Source: Sthenelais limicola (lineage: Eukaryota; Annelida; Polychaeta; Phyllodocida; Sigalionidae). Taken from it: 64,000 nucleotides of DNA. Below the pieces are notes generated by a model, which saw nothing but the letters and a program-made list of their open reading frames with translations, was not told the DNA's origin and ran no database searches. Positions 35,758 to 44,930 of this stretch are shown piece after piece. Where the stretch lies: NCBI GenBank assembly GCA_942159475.1, contig OW804097.1, positions 52,906,986-52,970,985 on the forward strand. Direction: 5' to 3'. The position numbers and the translations under genes were made by a program. Numbering within the stretch: the first letter of the stretch is position 1; each line of letters opens with the position of its first letter.

Positions 35758-36843
35758 TGCTCTTGTCTCTTGTACTTCTATTGGAGTTGGGGCTATCTTT
35801 CTCTTTTTCCTGGCTGGACTGGGTGGGGGTTCTAGAGCTGTGGGAGGGGGGTAATGATAGCCCCTCTTGGCCCTCGCCCGTGTTACTGGTCCGGCAGGTG
35901 GCATGGTATCTTCCCAGTCTATTGGCAGGTGCCCGGGTGGTGGGGACGCGGCAGTCGCTGGTCTGTTTGGCAGGTCCGGCCGCTCTGGTTCTGGTGGGAG
36001 CAGGTCGGGTTGTTCCCTTGGCTCGCCCTCTATCGGAGGAGCCTCTCCTGCCTGCTGCTGGCCTTGTGGAACTGGATCTACTGCTCGCCGGAGACCTGGA
36101 ACATTCAAAGGAAGAAAAACAAACCCAGCTGGGACTGAGTTATTCGGTGCAACATTTTCTTGCCCCCATTGTCTTCTTGCTTTCTCCTGTTTACCCTGTT
36201 TGGCTCGTGTCTCCCTTTCCCTCAATATGTCCCAGTCTAGATCTGGTGGTACCAGTCTTACCCTTTCCCTGTGTAAGGTTTTGATATTTTGTTTAGGTCC
36301 CACTACTGTAACAACACTACCCCTGATCCTGGTTATGGTATAACCGTGATCCCATTTGGGATCTAATGGGGCACTGTTGTGATAGAGGACCACTATTGTA
36401 TCCCCTACTTTAAGTTCCCCTGCATTGGCTTGTTTCTCTAACCTGTCATAATTAGCTTGGCGATTTACAGCTGTTCTTTCCCCTGCCTCTCTAAAGGCCT
36501 CTGCTAATCTCATGAGCCTTGTCCCTAGGACGTCGTCATGGGCTCCCTCTGGAAGAGGAAACAGTTTGGATAGGGGATTTCTATTTTTCCTGCCATAGGT
36601 TAGAAAAAAGGGGGTGTAGCCCGTAACAGAGGATGTGGAAATCCTGTGGACCCACAGAGTGGGTCCCAGATTTTGTTCCCATTCCTGAGGCCTAGAATTG
36701 ACGAATTTTCGCAAGATAGATTTAAAAGATCTGTGAAAACGCTCTATACGACCATTGGTGGCTGGGTGAAATGGGGAGGAGTGCCTGACATCCACCCCCA
36801 GTCCTTTGAGATATCCCTCCACCAGTTTGTTTTTGAATTCTCA
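35674..36843 (-). CDS. pol: Integrase, C-terminal half
   Basis: Opens after an in-frame stop at 36,841-36,843 and runs 382 codons. SSPFHPATNGRIERFHRSFK carries the third catalytic acidic residue (Glu in the NGRIER motif) of the DDE core. Then comes an RLMRLAEAFREAGERTAVNR helix, and KVGDTIVVLYHNSAPLDPKW resembles a GPY/F-type C-terminal module. The final ~150 residues are Pro/Glu-rich with a basic stretch SPARKKRKIAP, possibly a nuclear localisation signal. The last 28 codons overlap the start of the env-like ORF. Confidence 0.85.
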
Positions 36844-37122
36844 ACCCTGGTCAGTAATGATAATCTCTGGAATCCCATAACGAGGAACATATTCATTAGA
36901 TAGGAACTGCAACACCAGTTCTGCTGATTTAGCTGGTAATAGCTTTATCTCTACCCACCCAGTACAGTGGTCAATGATAGTGCAAATGTATTTGTTGTTG
37001 TTAATTGATGTGGGAAATGGACCACATAGGTCCATCCCTAATATCTGACCGGGTATTGGGCAATTGGCATGGCTGTGGGGGTGCCCGATCTCGTTTATCT
37101 TTACACACTGCACATCGTACAC
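36841..37122 (-). CDS. pol: Integrase catalytic core, N-terminal half
   Basis: LGMDLCGPFPTSINNNKYIC carries the first catalytic Asp and IIITDQG the second. The frame ends with a TGA directly after TDQG, where most family members have Arg, so a CGA-to-TGA change is likely, and the same frame continues into the C-terminal half. The preceding frame overlaps by 122 bases, marking a frameshift between the zinc-binding domain and the core. Confidence 0.85.
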   Translation of the reverse strand: MYDVQCVKINEIGHPHSHANCPIPGQILGMDLCGPFPTSINNNKYICTIIDHCTGWVEIKLLPAKSAELVLQFLSNEYVPRYGIPEIIITDQG

Positions 37123-37333
37123 ACTGGGTTAATACGGTGAATACATCCCTCCTCATGCTCTTCCACATGTAAGCTTCTTTTATCCGCTCCAGAGTCTTAG
37201 CTACCCCCTGGTGTCCCACCTCGGTATGGGCCTGGCGGATTACTCTCCCTCTAGCGGATAAAGGCAACACATACCAGTCTAGGATACTCTTCCCTTCCCC
37301 TAGGTGCCTCCAATGTATACAATAGCCCTTCAT
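37001..37333 (-). CDS. pol: Integrase zinc-binding (HHCC) domain
   Basis: HTEVGHQGVAKTLERIKEAY followed by QCVRCAVCK gives the H-x4-H ... C-x2-C pattern of retroviral-type integrase N-termini. A frameshift separates it from RNase H upstream (at about 37,300). Confidence 0.8.
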   Translation of the reverse strand: MKGYCIHWRHLGEGKSILDWYVLPLSARGRVIRQAHTEVGHQGVAKTLERIKEAYMWKSMRRDVFTVLTQCVRCAVCKDKRDRAPPQPCQLPNTRSDIRDGPMWSISHIN

Positions 37334-38066
37334 CCATGATGTAAGGTGCTTCCCCTTCCATCCCAGCTGTATACTCTGGCATTCTCTGTTGTTCCTCCCT
37401 TATCTGTTTCCTTTCTAGTTGGTCAAAATCCCAGGGAATCTGGTCTATTTCCTCCACTGCCCCCATTTCCAGACTGATGGTATCCAACTCCCTATCCGTC
37501 CCAGGCAGTTGGGGCTTAATTCTTGATAACATATCAGCTCTGAGGTTGAGGTTATTATCCCCCCGCCTGTATTCTATTGGGGCCCCATATTCTGCTAACA
37601 AGACTGCCCAGTGCTGTATCCTGGAGTTCTTTACTTCAGACAGGAATAAACTCTTGAGGGGTCGGTGATCTGTAAATATCTGAAAATCAGCACCATAGAG
37701 GTATGGTCGGAGTTTCTTTAGTGCATATATGATTGCAAATGCCTCTTTTTCTATTGTTGACCACCGCAAGGAGGGACCTGAGAGTTGTTTACTAATATAT
37801 TGCACTGCCCTTTCAGTACCATCCTCACTGGTCTGTACCAAAATGGCCCCGATTGCGTGGTTAGAAGCATCACAGTAGAGTTTGAAAGGTTTGGACAAGT
37901 TTGGATATGCCATTACTTGGTCTGACACCAGGGCTTGCCTCAAGGCCTCCCAGGCTTCTTGATGTTCTTTTTCCAAATTAAACTGTGCATATTTTCTAGT
38001 CAGCTGTACCAATGAGTGTGCCATGAGGGCATAATTGGGAATGCACTGTCTATAATAACCTGTCAT
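37251..38066 (-). CDS. pol: RNase H domain and RT thumb region
   Basis: The frame starts in the RT connection (GYYRQCIPNYALMAHSLVQL). KLYCDASNHAIGAILVQ holds the first catalytic Asp, STIEKEAFAIIYALKKLR the catalytic Glu, and FQIFTDHRPLKSL the next Asp. NLRADMLSRI follows, as in Ty3/Gypsy RNase H. It overlaps the end of the RT frame by 4 bases, marking a frameshift. Confidence 0.9.
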   Translation of the reverse strand: MTGYYRQCIPNYALMAHSLVQLTRKYAQFNLEKEHQEAWEALRQALVSDQVMAYPNLSKPFKLYCDASNHAIGAILVQTSEDGTERAVQYISKQLSGPSLRWSTIEKEAFAIIYALKKLRPYLYGADFQIFTDHRPLKSLFLSEVKNSRIQHWAVLLAEYGAPIEYRRGDNNLNLRADMLSRIKPQLPGTDRELDTISLEMGAVEEIDQIPWDFDQLERKQIREEQQRMPEYTAGMEGEAPYIMDEGLLYTLEAPRGREEYPRLVCVAFIR

Positions 38067-38695
38067 CCCCAGGAACGAACGGTGGTGGTAGGAGGGGCCA
38101 TTTCTAACATAGCTTTTATTTTGTCTGGATCTGATCTAATGCCCTGCCCTGATACCACATACCCCAGTAAGTTTACCTCTGTCTGTTGGAATTTACATTT
38201 GGAGCTTTTTACAGTTAAATTATGTTCTTCCAAACGCATGAAAACCAAACGTAGGTGTTGGTCGTGTTCTTCTGGGGACTGGGAATATACTACTATATCG
38301 TCCAAAAATACCATGACGAATTTCCCTACGAAATCCGAGAGCACTGCATTCATCATGCGTTGAAATACTGCGGGAGCGTTGCACAAGCCAAAAGGCATAC
38401 GCTTGAATTGGTACAGCCCTCGGTGGCACACAAATGCCGTTTTCTCCCAGCTGTCTAGGCTCATTGGACATTGCCAATACCCACTCCGCAAATCCATTAC
38501 AGAAAAGACTTGCGAGCCCGCTAGACCGTCAAAGATATCTTGTATATTGGGTAGTGGGTAAGCATCTTTTCTAGTCACCGAATTTATTTTTCTGTAGTCT
38601 GAACAAAAGCGTGTGCTACCATCTTTTTTTGGCACCAGGATCACTGGCAAAGCCCAGGGCGAAACACTGGGTTCTATGATATCCAGGGCTAACAT
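38063..38695 (-). CDS. pol: Reverse transcriptase core
   Basis: 210 codons with the Gypsy RT blocks in order: PVILVPKKDGSTRFCSDYRK, VFSVMDLRSGYWQ, FKRMPFGLCNAPAVFQRMMN, and the active site VMVFLDDIVVYS. Then comes LLGYVVSGQGI of the thumb. The catalytic Asp pair is intact, but the frame is broken at both ends. Confidence 0.92.
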   Translation of the reverse strand: MLALDIIEPSVSPWALPVILVPKKDGSTRFCSDYRKINSVTRKDAYPLPNIQDIFDGLAGSQVFSVMDLRSGYWQCPMSLDSWEKTAFVCHRGLYQFKRMPFGLCNAPAVFQRMMNAVLSDFVGKFVMVFLDDIVVYSQSPEEHDQHLRLVFMRLEEHNLTVKSSKCKFQQTEVNLLGYVVSGQGIRSDPDKIKAMLEMAPPTTTVRSWG

Positions 38696-38716
38696 TTTAT
38701 CAATTTCTTCATCTAC

Positions 38717-39020
38717 TACTTTTCATTGGACAAAGGTATGCGGTAGGGACGTTGATTAATGGGGGCTGCATTCCCGGTGTCTATCACCATCTCTACAGAA
38801 TCGGTGGCTACTAGTTCTCCGTTTGGGTCTCCAAATACCTTGGGGAATTGCTCCTCCCAGTAAGATCCCACTGCTATTGCTCCCGCCATTACCCTGTCTT
38901 AACTGCCCCCTTTTCTACCCACATAGGAATGTCCCTCTAATAGGCCTGTCCCCCTATGGAGCCGGGACCACGCGCATCCAGCTACCGGGAGCATGCACCG
39001 ACCAGTGTGCTCCCGGCTTC
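38717..39020 (-). pseudogene. pol: pol linker and start of RT, broken
   Basis: From about 38,890 downward the minus strand reads MVIDTGNAAPINQRPYRIP, the region just before RT in Gypsy elements, preceded by WEEQFPKVFGDP. A one-base loss near 38,717 puts it out of frame with the RT core. Upstream, to about 39,020, a frame with GLLEGHSYVG and one stop reads like the linker between protease and RT. No protease DTG/DSG motif or gag zinc knuckle is seen beyond it. Confidence 0.7.
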
Positions 39021-39103
39021 CAGTGTTATACATATGCGTGGAGAAGTAAACAAACCCATTTCTCTGAATAATTACTTCATTTAAACCATTTTCTCCTCAA
39101 ATC

Positions 39104-39244
39104 ATGCCTTGTAAAAGGTGTGCATGGGGTACATGTACAAGTGATAACCATTACCAGAAAGAGGAACATATTAAATGTGTGGAATTCTTTAGATTTCCGC
39201 ATCCAAACCCATCTAACTCCAGTGCTGCTAAGTACATTTCATAG
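39104..39244 (+). pseudogene. THAP zinc-finger domain fragment
   Basis: A 46-codon frame beginning MPCKRCAWGTCTSDNHYQ and including ECVEFFRFPHPNP-like spacing matches the N-terminal half of a THAP domain (C-x2-C with WGTC/SD, then a Phe-Pro motif). The residues expected next (Cys and His of the zinc site) are absent before the TAG. THAP domains occur in P-element/Kolobok-type transposases and in cell-cycle regulators. The open frame and the position inside a retrotransposon suggest a transposon remnant. GCTAA|GTACAT near the end could be an old donor. Confidence 0.55.
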
Positions 39245-39419
39245 GCTTCCATTTGTTTATATATAAATACTCTAGCTTACTCTCTTAGACATTCACTGTT
39301 AACTTCTCTTATAACAGGAAACTAGTACTGGTAGTTGCTAAAATTACAAGATGCAAGTACTATTAGTAGGGTCAGTTTTAGATTAAGTATGGTAAGGACC
39401 TGCAAATAATCTGATGTTG

Positions 39420-39560
39420 TCTGGGTGTTTTTTCAGGCCGCAAAGTCAGCGTTTTCATGAAAAAAGGGGTCCCTTTTCAGCTTAAAATCTGTGAAAAAAG
39501 GTCTAATTTGTCAGGGTAGCGAATACCTTTTCGGGAACTGGGATTGGGGCCTATTTGAGG
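39420..39560 (+). repeat. AAAAAGGGG-type dispersed repeat
   Basis: AGCGTTTTCATGAAAAAAGG, then a TTTTCAGCTTAAAATCTGTG block, recur as close copies at about 43,250-43,320, with a related piece at about 42,905-42,965. This repeat occupies the place of the lost gag region of the LTR element. Confidence 0.6.
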
Positions 39561-39949
39561 TCGGGATTTCTAGGCGCCTCCGCACCTCTCTAATCTCTGC
39601 CACCTGTGCACGCCTCTCCTCTGGCGGTATTACTGGTGCGTCATTCATGGTTAAACTTTTAAGCAATAACTAAATGAAACAGAGCAAAACAATCTTCCAA
39701 CACTGCGGTAAACAGAGAGAGAGAAAAAAGACAAAAAAAATCTTTTAGACCCTTTTGAGCATACTATAGCTGGCTACCCTTCTAACAGTCATTTGGTATT
39801 AACCTTATCAGTCAGTGTATACAGTTCCCCCAATGCATCTCAAAGCAATGTGCACCTACTCACCCCAGCGCTTGCTGCTTCCTTCCATGAATGTACCCAG
39901 TGCATCTTATGTTGAGCTTGGTCCTTAGTTTTTGCAAACTAACTCGTTC

Positions 39950-39966
39950 CTTCATTTGGTCGCTAC
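39950..39966 (-). other. Candidate primer-binding site
   Basis: Directly inside the right LTR the minus strand reads GTAGCGACCAAATGAAG. TAGCGACC differs by one base from TGGCGACC, the tRNA-Arg-type primer site used by some Gypsy elements. It is in the right place (1-2 bases from the LTR) but matches only weakly. Confidence 0.3.
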
Positions 39967-40119
39967 TGTGAGGTTGTGAAGCAAGAAGTCAAGGCTTTGG
40001 TTGGTAGAATAATCAACCTTTAATGTGCGTAAAATCTCAGCTTATATCCTAGCCTGGCGGCCTCGTTCTCTCCTCCCGCCCCCCCCCCCCCCCCCTCATT
40101 GGCTGCGGCCCTCTCTCTC
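39967..40119 (-). repeat. Right LTR fragment (5' LTR of the minus-strand element)
   Basis: TGTGAGGTTGTGAAGCAAGA onward matches 32,992-33,134 with one substitution (ATCGACC versus ATCAACC) and a longer C-run (40,080-40,095). Similarity stops after CCCTCTCTCTC at 40,119, so the promoter-bearing part of this LTR is missing. Confidence 0.85.
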
Positions 40120-40998
40120 AGTGATTTCGTCTACCATGCAGTGCCAACAGAACTGGTGATGATTTCGCAAATTGTCAATTAGTCTACAAAAAAATTAAAT
40201 GAATATTGTTCTTAAAGAAAACTATATTTTCTTGAATTCAGTCACTGTCTTGGCAGGGCTATAACCACCTTAGGCAGAGAGTAAACATATTAATAACCTC
40301 CATTTTGGGCCTGATGGTGAACTGTTTGTGCATAATCCCCCGCCTTCACCTCGGGATTATGCACTTAACAGACATCAGCAGCCCCTTAAAGGAAAACGCT
40401 AAAACAATTGCAGGTTATACAACAGACTTCTCTGTGCAATGGTATTGACACAAACAAAGAAATAGTTTGATTGCTGCAATTTGGCTGGGTCATTAGTCAC
40501 GGTCTACTGGTCCACTGGAATTTGACCTCAATTCTCAAAGGTATACAGCCAGCCAAGTAGTTTTCCTTGAAGTACCATAAACACTCTAATAAATGTCATG
40601 TATGAAAATGTTGTTAATGTTAATAACATGTTCCCCTGATAAGCTGTTTGGTTTTTATATTATTTACCATTGACCAATCACTTTTTTAAATGACCAGCAT
40701 CGACCAGAAAGTCCAATAAAAGCATGTGCCCACTTTTAACCATCTTTTCTCAAACTATACCTCTCTCAGAAATCGCCGTTTCTATTACATGCTTTATGGT
40801 AGGGTTTAGTCAGACCTCTGGGTGAAATATATGCCTTAATTACACCTTGAAGTTTTTCTGTTAAAATCTAATGAAAAAGCTCCCTAATGTATTTGTGTCG
40901 CCACTTATTAGTGTTATTGAGAAATATGCTTTATACATTTGCATCTCTGAGGCATTTAGATGTCAGGGATTATAAAGATTTATATTGTATCTAAGTTT
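40120..40998. other. Non-coding stretch
   Basis: No gene or known repeat recognised. Unremarkable A+T-rich DNA between the broken LTR and the next dispersed repeat. Confidence 0.5.
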
Positions 40999-42132
40999 AC
41001 TAGCAAATACCCGTGCTTCGCACAGGATTTGCTAGTGGGACAGTGGGGCCCACATCTTCCCACTCTCCTTGTTCCCTCTCCAACCATCTTTCTCTTTCAA
41101 GTTGTCTCTGTAAGTTACTATCTGTATTAACATTCATACCTCAAATGGAACCCTCCCAAAGCAGCCGTCTCGACACAGCATTCCCCCTCTCCCATTGGCT
41201 ACTAGCCCTTGTCACAACCCATGTCTATTTTGCGAAATTTGCTGCTCCCATTGGCCACCGCGCGACACACCCACGGCAACCAGCTGTACCAGCAATGACT
41301 ATGGCGGCACCCACGGGCCCCACTGTAGCCTACTGTCAGGCAAGGCCAAATTTTGCGATCGCGTCCGCATTGGTGCCGTTCGAACGGCCGTGAATAGAGC
41401 TCCAAGTGGCTATTTTCTGTTTCTTTCTATCCCCATTTGCCGTCGATGTATGGCGATTTGAATTTGGCTAACTGCCCAAAGTCAGACCCAGTCTATCAAC
41501 CGTTTTCCTTGGTGCCCATTGGCCCCCTTCGAGACACACCCCTGGCCTGCTGCCGCACTCCACACCACCCATGTGTAACCCTCACCATCGGCCGCTATAC
41601 TGCCAACACTAGACTGTCAGCACCAACTCTTAACCCTCTCCAAACCTAAACATTTCTTTAAATACTTGTACCCATTCAACTCACCGTAAATCTACGTCAA
41701 ATGGCGCTAGAAAGAAACGGAAAATACCTCTTGAATCTCTTTTCACGGCCTTTCGAACGGCACCAAGCTGGACGCGATCATGGGCGTAGCAAGACTGCCA
41801 CGACACCTTCCGGCAAACCCTTGCGCAATGTATTAGGTGTGTGTGACTCAATTGTGGCGCCATCTGACTGGTTGAAAAGGAACTGTACGGCCTAATGTGG
41901 GTTGTGGCGTCGAATGTGTAAATGTAATCCAGGTGGAGGTTGAAACTAATGAAAAGTTATTAAAAAATGCCTTGTTCTTGGTTTCTGTTACTGTTAGTTT
42001 GTGTAAGGTTGATGATGGTGGGATCTGATCCATTATGGACTAAAATCCATAAACCACTCAGATTTTAGCGTTCGAACGGTCTGTAGGCCCAGTGACTCTC
42101 TGGGCCTACAGACCGTTCTCACGCTAAAATCT
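40999..42132 (+). repeat. Dispersed repeat with hairpin head, copy 1
   Basis: Begins ACTAGCAAATACCCGTGCTT and folds back on GATTTGCTAGT, making an imperfect terminal hairpin. About 150 bp of this head recur at 48,674 with the same order of blocks. The body is G+C-richer and contains an inverted pair of about 75 bp (41,350-41,435 and 41,703-41,785, both with CGTTCGAA and TTTCTTTCT), plus the 42,060 hairpin. Pro/Ser/Cys-rich frames here lack any domain. Confidence 0.55.
42060..42132. repeat. Long hairpin, ~33-bp stem
   Basis: AGATTTTAGCGTTCGAACGG continuing to GTAGGCCCAG, loop about 7 bases, then CTGGGCCTACAGACCGTTCT and ACGCTAAAATCT. There is only a small mismatch near the TTCGAAC/TTCTCA step. 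It probably marks the end of the surrounding repeat. Confidence 0.85.
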
Positions 42133-44636
42133 TCATGGTTTATTGCTATAATGTCATGCCTCGCTACTCAACATTCAGTGCATCTAATCAAGCCAGCCCA
42201 CACTGCCTCAGTGGTTGCATTCGGGAAACTAATATAGGCATTTACTATACCAATATAGGCAATATATATTCAGTGGTCAGGTGGAAATTAGCTTTCTGTC
42301 TATCTTTCTCCTTTTCCTTCACCTGCCAAGGAGGGCGGGTAACTTTGGGAGTTTTACCCGCCTGCATTTGGCGGCAGGTAGGTACTTGAGGATTCTTACC
42401 TGCAAATAGCTACTGGATTAGCTTGGATTGGATTTATTTCTTTGCAAACGAATTTGTCTACTATGCAAAATTGAAGGGGTAACCACAGTACAAGTTCAAT
42501 TTTTTTCTTTCATGAATATTTTTGGCTTCATATGCATGTCATACTGTTACACCATGCAGTGAGTTGCTCAGCAATCGGTTAGGCATGGGGGGCGTGGCTA
42601 CGCCCTCACAGGCAGTGTTGCATATTGAATAAAGGATGCTGGGCTACCTACACTGGTAGCCAGATAACTCTCAGCTACCGTGTCTGTCACGTATCCCAAT
42701 TGTGGGTTAATTTTATATAGTAACACTACACTACAAAGACACTATAATGCCCCTCCCTCTCTCTCTCTGTCCCTCCCTCCCTCTCTCTCTCTCTGTCCCT
42801 CCCTCCCGGTCCCTGCACTCCCTACACATAATGACACGCATGCTTGTTCCCATTTCCGCGGACATAGGGGGTCTTTTGGGGAAAATTCACATGTCCTTGA
42901 AAACCTAAAAAAAGGGGTCTTTTTTCTGGGTGACTTCGCGAAAATGGAAGAAAAGGGGTGTTAATTCAGCTGGTAAATTGAGAAGTTTGTTTGTAACATT
43001 TGGCCTAAAGCTTGGGAAAGTTATGATAGTGATAATCAGGGGAGCAAATTCGCTCTGCTGTGTGGGTTTTGGTCATTTGATCTTGCACATAGGGGATTAT
43101 AAATCGCTCTTAACACAGAAAACTCGGAGCATCTATTAGGCCTATATGTGGGTTGGTCACTCCTGTTTTAAGTTTTGTTTCTGGGAAAGCAAATCAATGT
43201 GTAAATGTCAGCCTTTTTAGAAAAAAGGGGTGTTTTATAGGGCTGAAAAATCAGCGTTTTCATGGAAAAAGGGGTACTTTTTCAGCTCAAAATCCGTGGA
43301 AAAGGGTATGTTTTCTGATAGGTGGAACGAGCATATGTCCTACTTTTTGTATATGAGTAATTCTCCCAATAGGGTATCATTTGGTTTTTGAGCCTAAGGT
43401 TTCTACATCTTGTATTTAGGATGATCACACATGTTCATAACCATTTTATTTGAATTTATTGGCCAAAATTAGGCCGTGGGAACCCTACTGTCAAAGTTCT
43501 AATGCCAAATTCTTCACCGTTATTGGGATAAAATTGCCTTTTTATGCTAGAAAGTGAATAGTAATTATGGAATTTGAATATAAAGCACAGGCGCATTTAG
43601 AAAATATATCACTTCTACTGAAAAGAATGGTTTCTTCACATGCACACTCGTTCATTATTATGAAAAAACACAATTCTTATGTAATCACTAATTGACACTG
43701 ATCCAGAGTTGGTAAATATCATTTTGGAATATTTGTGTCGCCGTTACGACATATATTAGCTTTAAAGGAATGAAATGTCTCTAAACTAATCACTAATATT
43801 TTACTGCATTTAGGTTTTGGAGTAGGGAAGATGCATATGTATCTATATTTCGGTAAATATAAAGGTTACTGGCCCATGACGTTTATGAACTCTTGTATTC
43901 CATGAAATAAAATTCAATGAATTGATGTGGGAATGTTTTATGTCGCGTTACAACATGTAAAATAAACCCCATATTTAAAAGAAAATATATTTTTTATACA
44001 ATTTCCCCATTTCTAATAATTGTTTAGGCCTGCCTGAATTTGGTGAACGATATAGATATGAATAAATACAGATGCTGTTGAATTACAGTGAGCATATATT
44101 GGGATGTCGCCGTTACGACTATGGCGTCGCCGTTACGACATAATTAATAGAAATATAGAGATCCTTCTATATTAGCAGAGTAAATGTATAGAAATAAAAC
44201 GGATATTTTGACAAAAAGTTATTCAGACTTTGGTTACAACCAGGTCATATGTTGGCGGCCATCATGGATTTCCTAGCTGTTTCTTTGTTATCTAATATTG
44301 CTGGCATAATTACTGGGTATCTCATCTCAAATTTACACAATATTATTTGATAAATCTGGCTTAATATAGGCAAAATAAGGCAAAAAATAGGCAAAAATGG
44401 GGGTTCCTGAAGCATAGGTGTAGGAATCGAAATATTTGGCACAGCCTTCCCAAACTTTGGTCTGTATAATGCTGATATTCCCTTCTATATGTACGCCAAA
44501 AATTGTAGAGATTGGACGAATTTTATTTTTTCTAAAAAAATGGCCTCCTGAAATCAAATGCTGCCCGTTTGGGAGAATTACTCATATGAGTGCGGGGACC
44601 GGGCCCTGCCTCCATCTCTCTGTGGCCATCCCTCCC
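42133..44636. other. Repeat-rich non-coding stretch
   Basis: Contains CGGGTAA/TTACCCG inverted words (42,320-42,400), CT-rich tracts (42,755-42,810) and the AAAAAGGGG repeat at about 42,905 and 43,250. No gene is supported. Confidence 0.5.
43737..44139. repeat. Three exact copies of GTCGCCGTTACGAC
   Basis: The 14-mer occurs at 43,737-43,750, 44,106-44,119 and 44,126-44,139, with a degraded copy at about 43,941. Each has GTCG...CGAC dyad ends, in otherwise A+T-rich DNA. Confidence 0.75.
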
Positions 44637-44775
44637 CCTCTCTGTCCCTCCCTCCCTCTCTCTCTCTGTCCCTCCCTCCCCCTCTGTCTCTCCCTCTCTC
44701 TCTGTCCCTCCATCCCTCTCTCTCTCTGTCTCTCCCCCTCTCTCTCTCAGAGAAAGAATGTACCCGTCCACACAT
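44637..44775 (-). repeat. Inverted copy of the 32-kb GA-rich repeat
   Basis: CT-rich minisatellite ending CTCTCAGAGAAAGAATGTAC then CCGTCCACACATTA, the reverse complement of the block at 32,567-32,610. Open frames here are low-complexity. Confidence 0.75.
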
Positions 44776-44930
44776 TATTCCAGAGCTATGCCCTATAGTA
44801 TTATTTGGAAGAGGATATTCTGCGTCGTGGGAAGTTTGATATACCATGGGTATCCCTATCATATTTATCCCCAAAATCTTTATTTTTACCTAAGAAATTG
44901 TTAAGCCTTGAGGGGTTAAACATATATATA

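Larger units (their letters stand above)
32992..40119 (-). mobile_element. Degenerate Ty3/Gypsy-type LTR retrotransposon with env-like third ORF
   Basis: Read on the minus strand, the order is LTR fragment (right), lost gag region, pol linker, RT, RNase H, integrase, envelope-like ORF, LTR (left). RT-RNase H-integrase order is the Ty3/Gypsy (Metaviridae) arrangement. The two LTR copies begin identically (TGTGAGGTTGTGAAGCAAGA) and, over the shared ~150 bp, differ by one visible substitution and by C-run length, so insertion may be fairly recent despite coding decay. There are several frameshifts and at least one nonsense codon. The right LTR is cut off at 40,119, so no target-site duplication can be read. 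Confidence 0.9.

Noticed and set aside
35691..36343. Plus-strand ORFs of 158-197 codons over the integrase region
   Set aside because: They are antisense shadows of the minus-strand integrase C-terminal frame, whose motifs are clear.
41013..41649. Cysteine/proline-rich frames in the 41-kb repeat
   Set aside because: The region is a dispersed repeat with internal inverted segments, and frames are not shared with the second copy at 48.7 kb.
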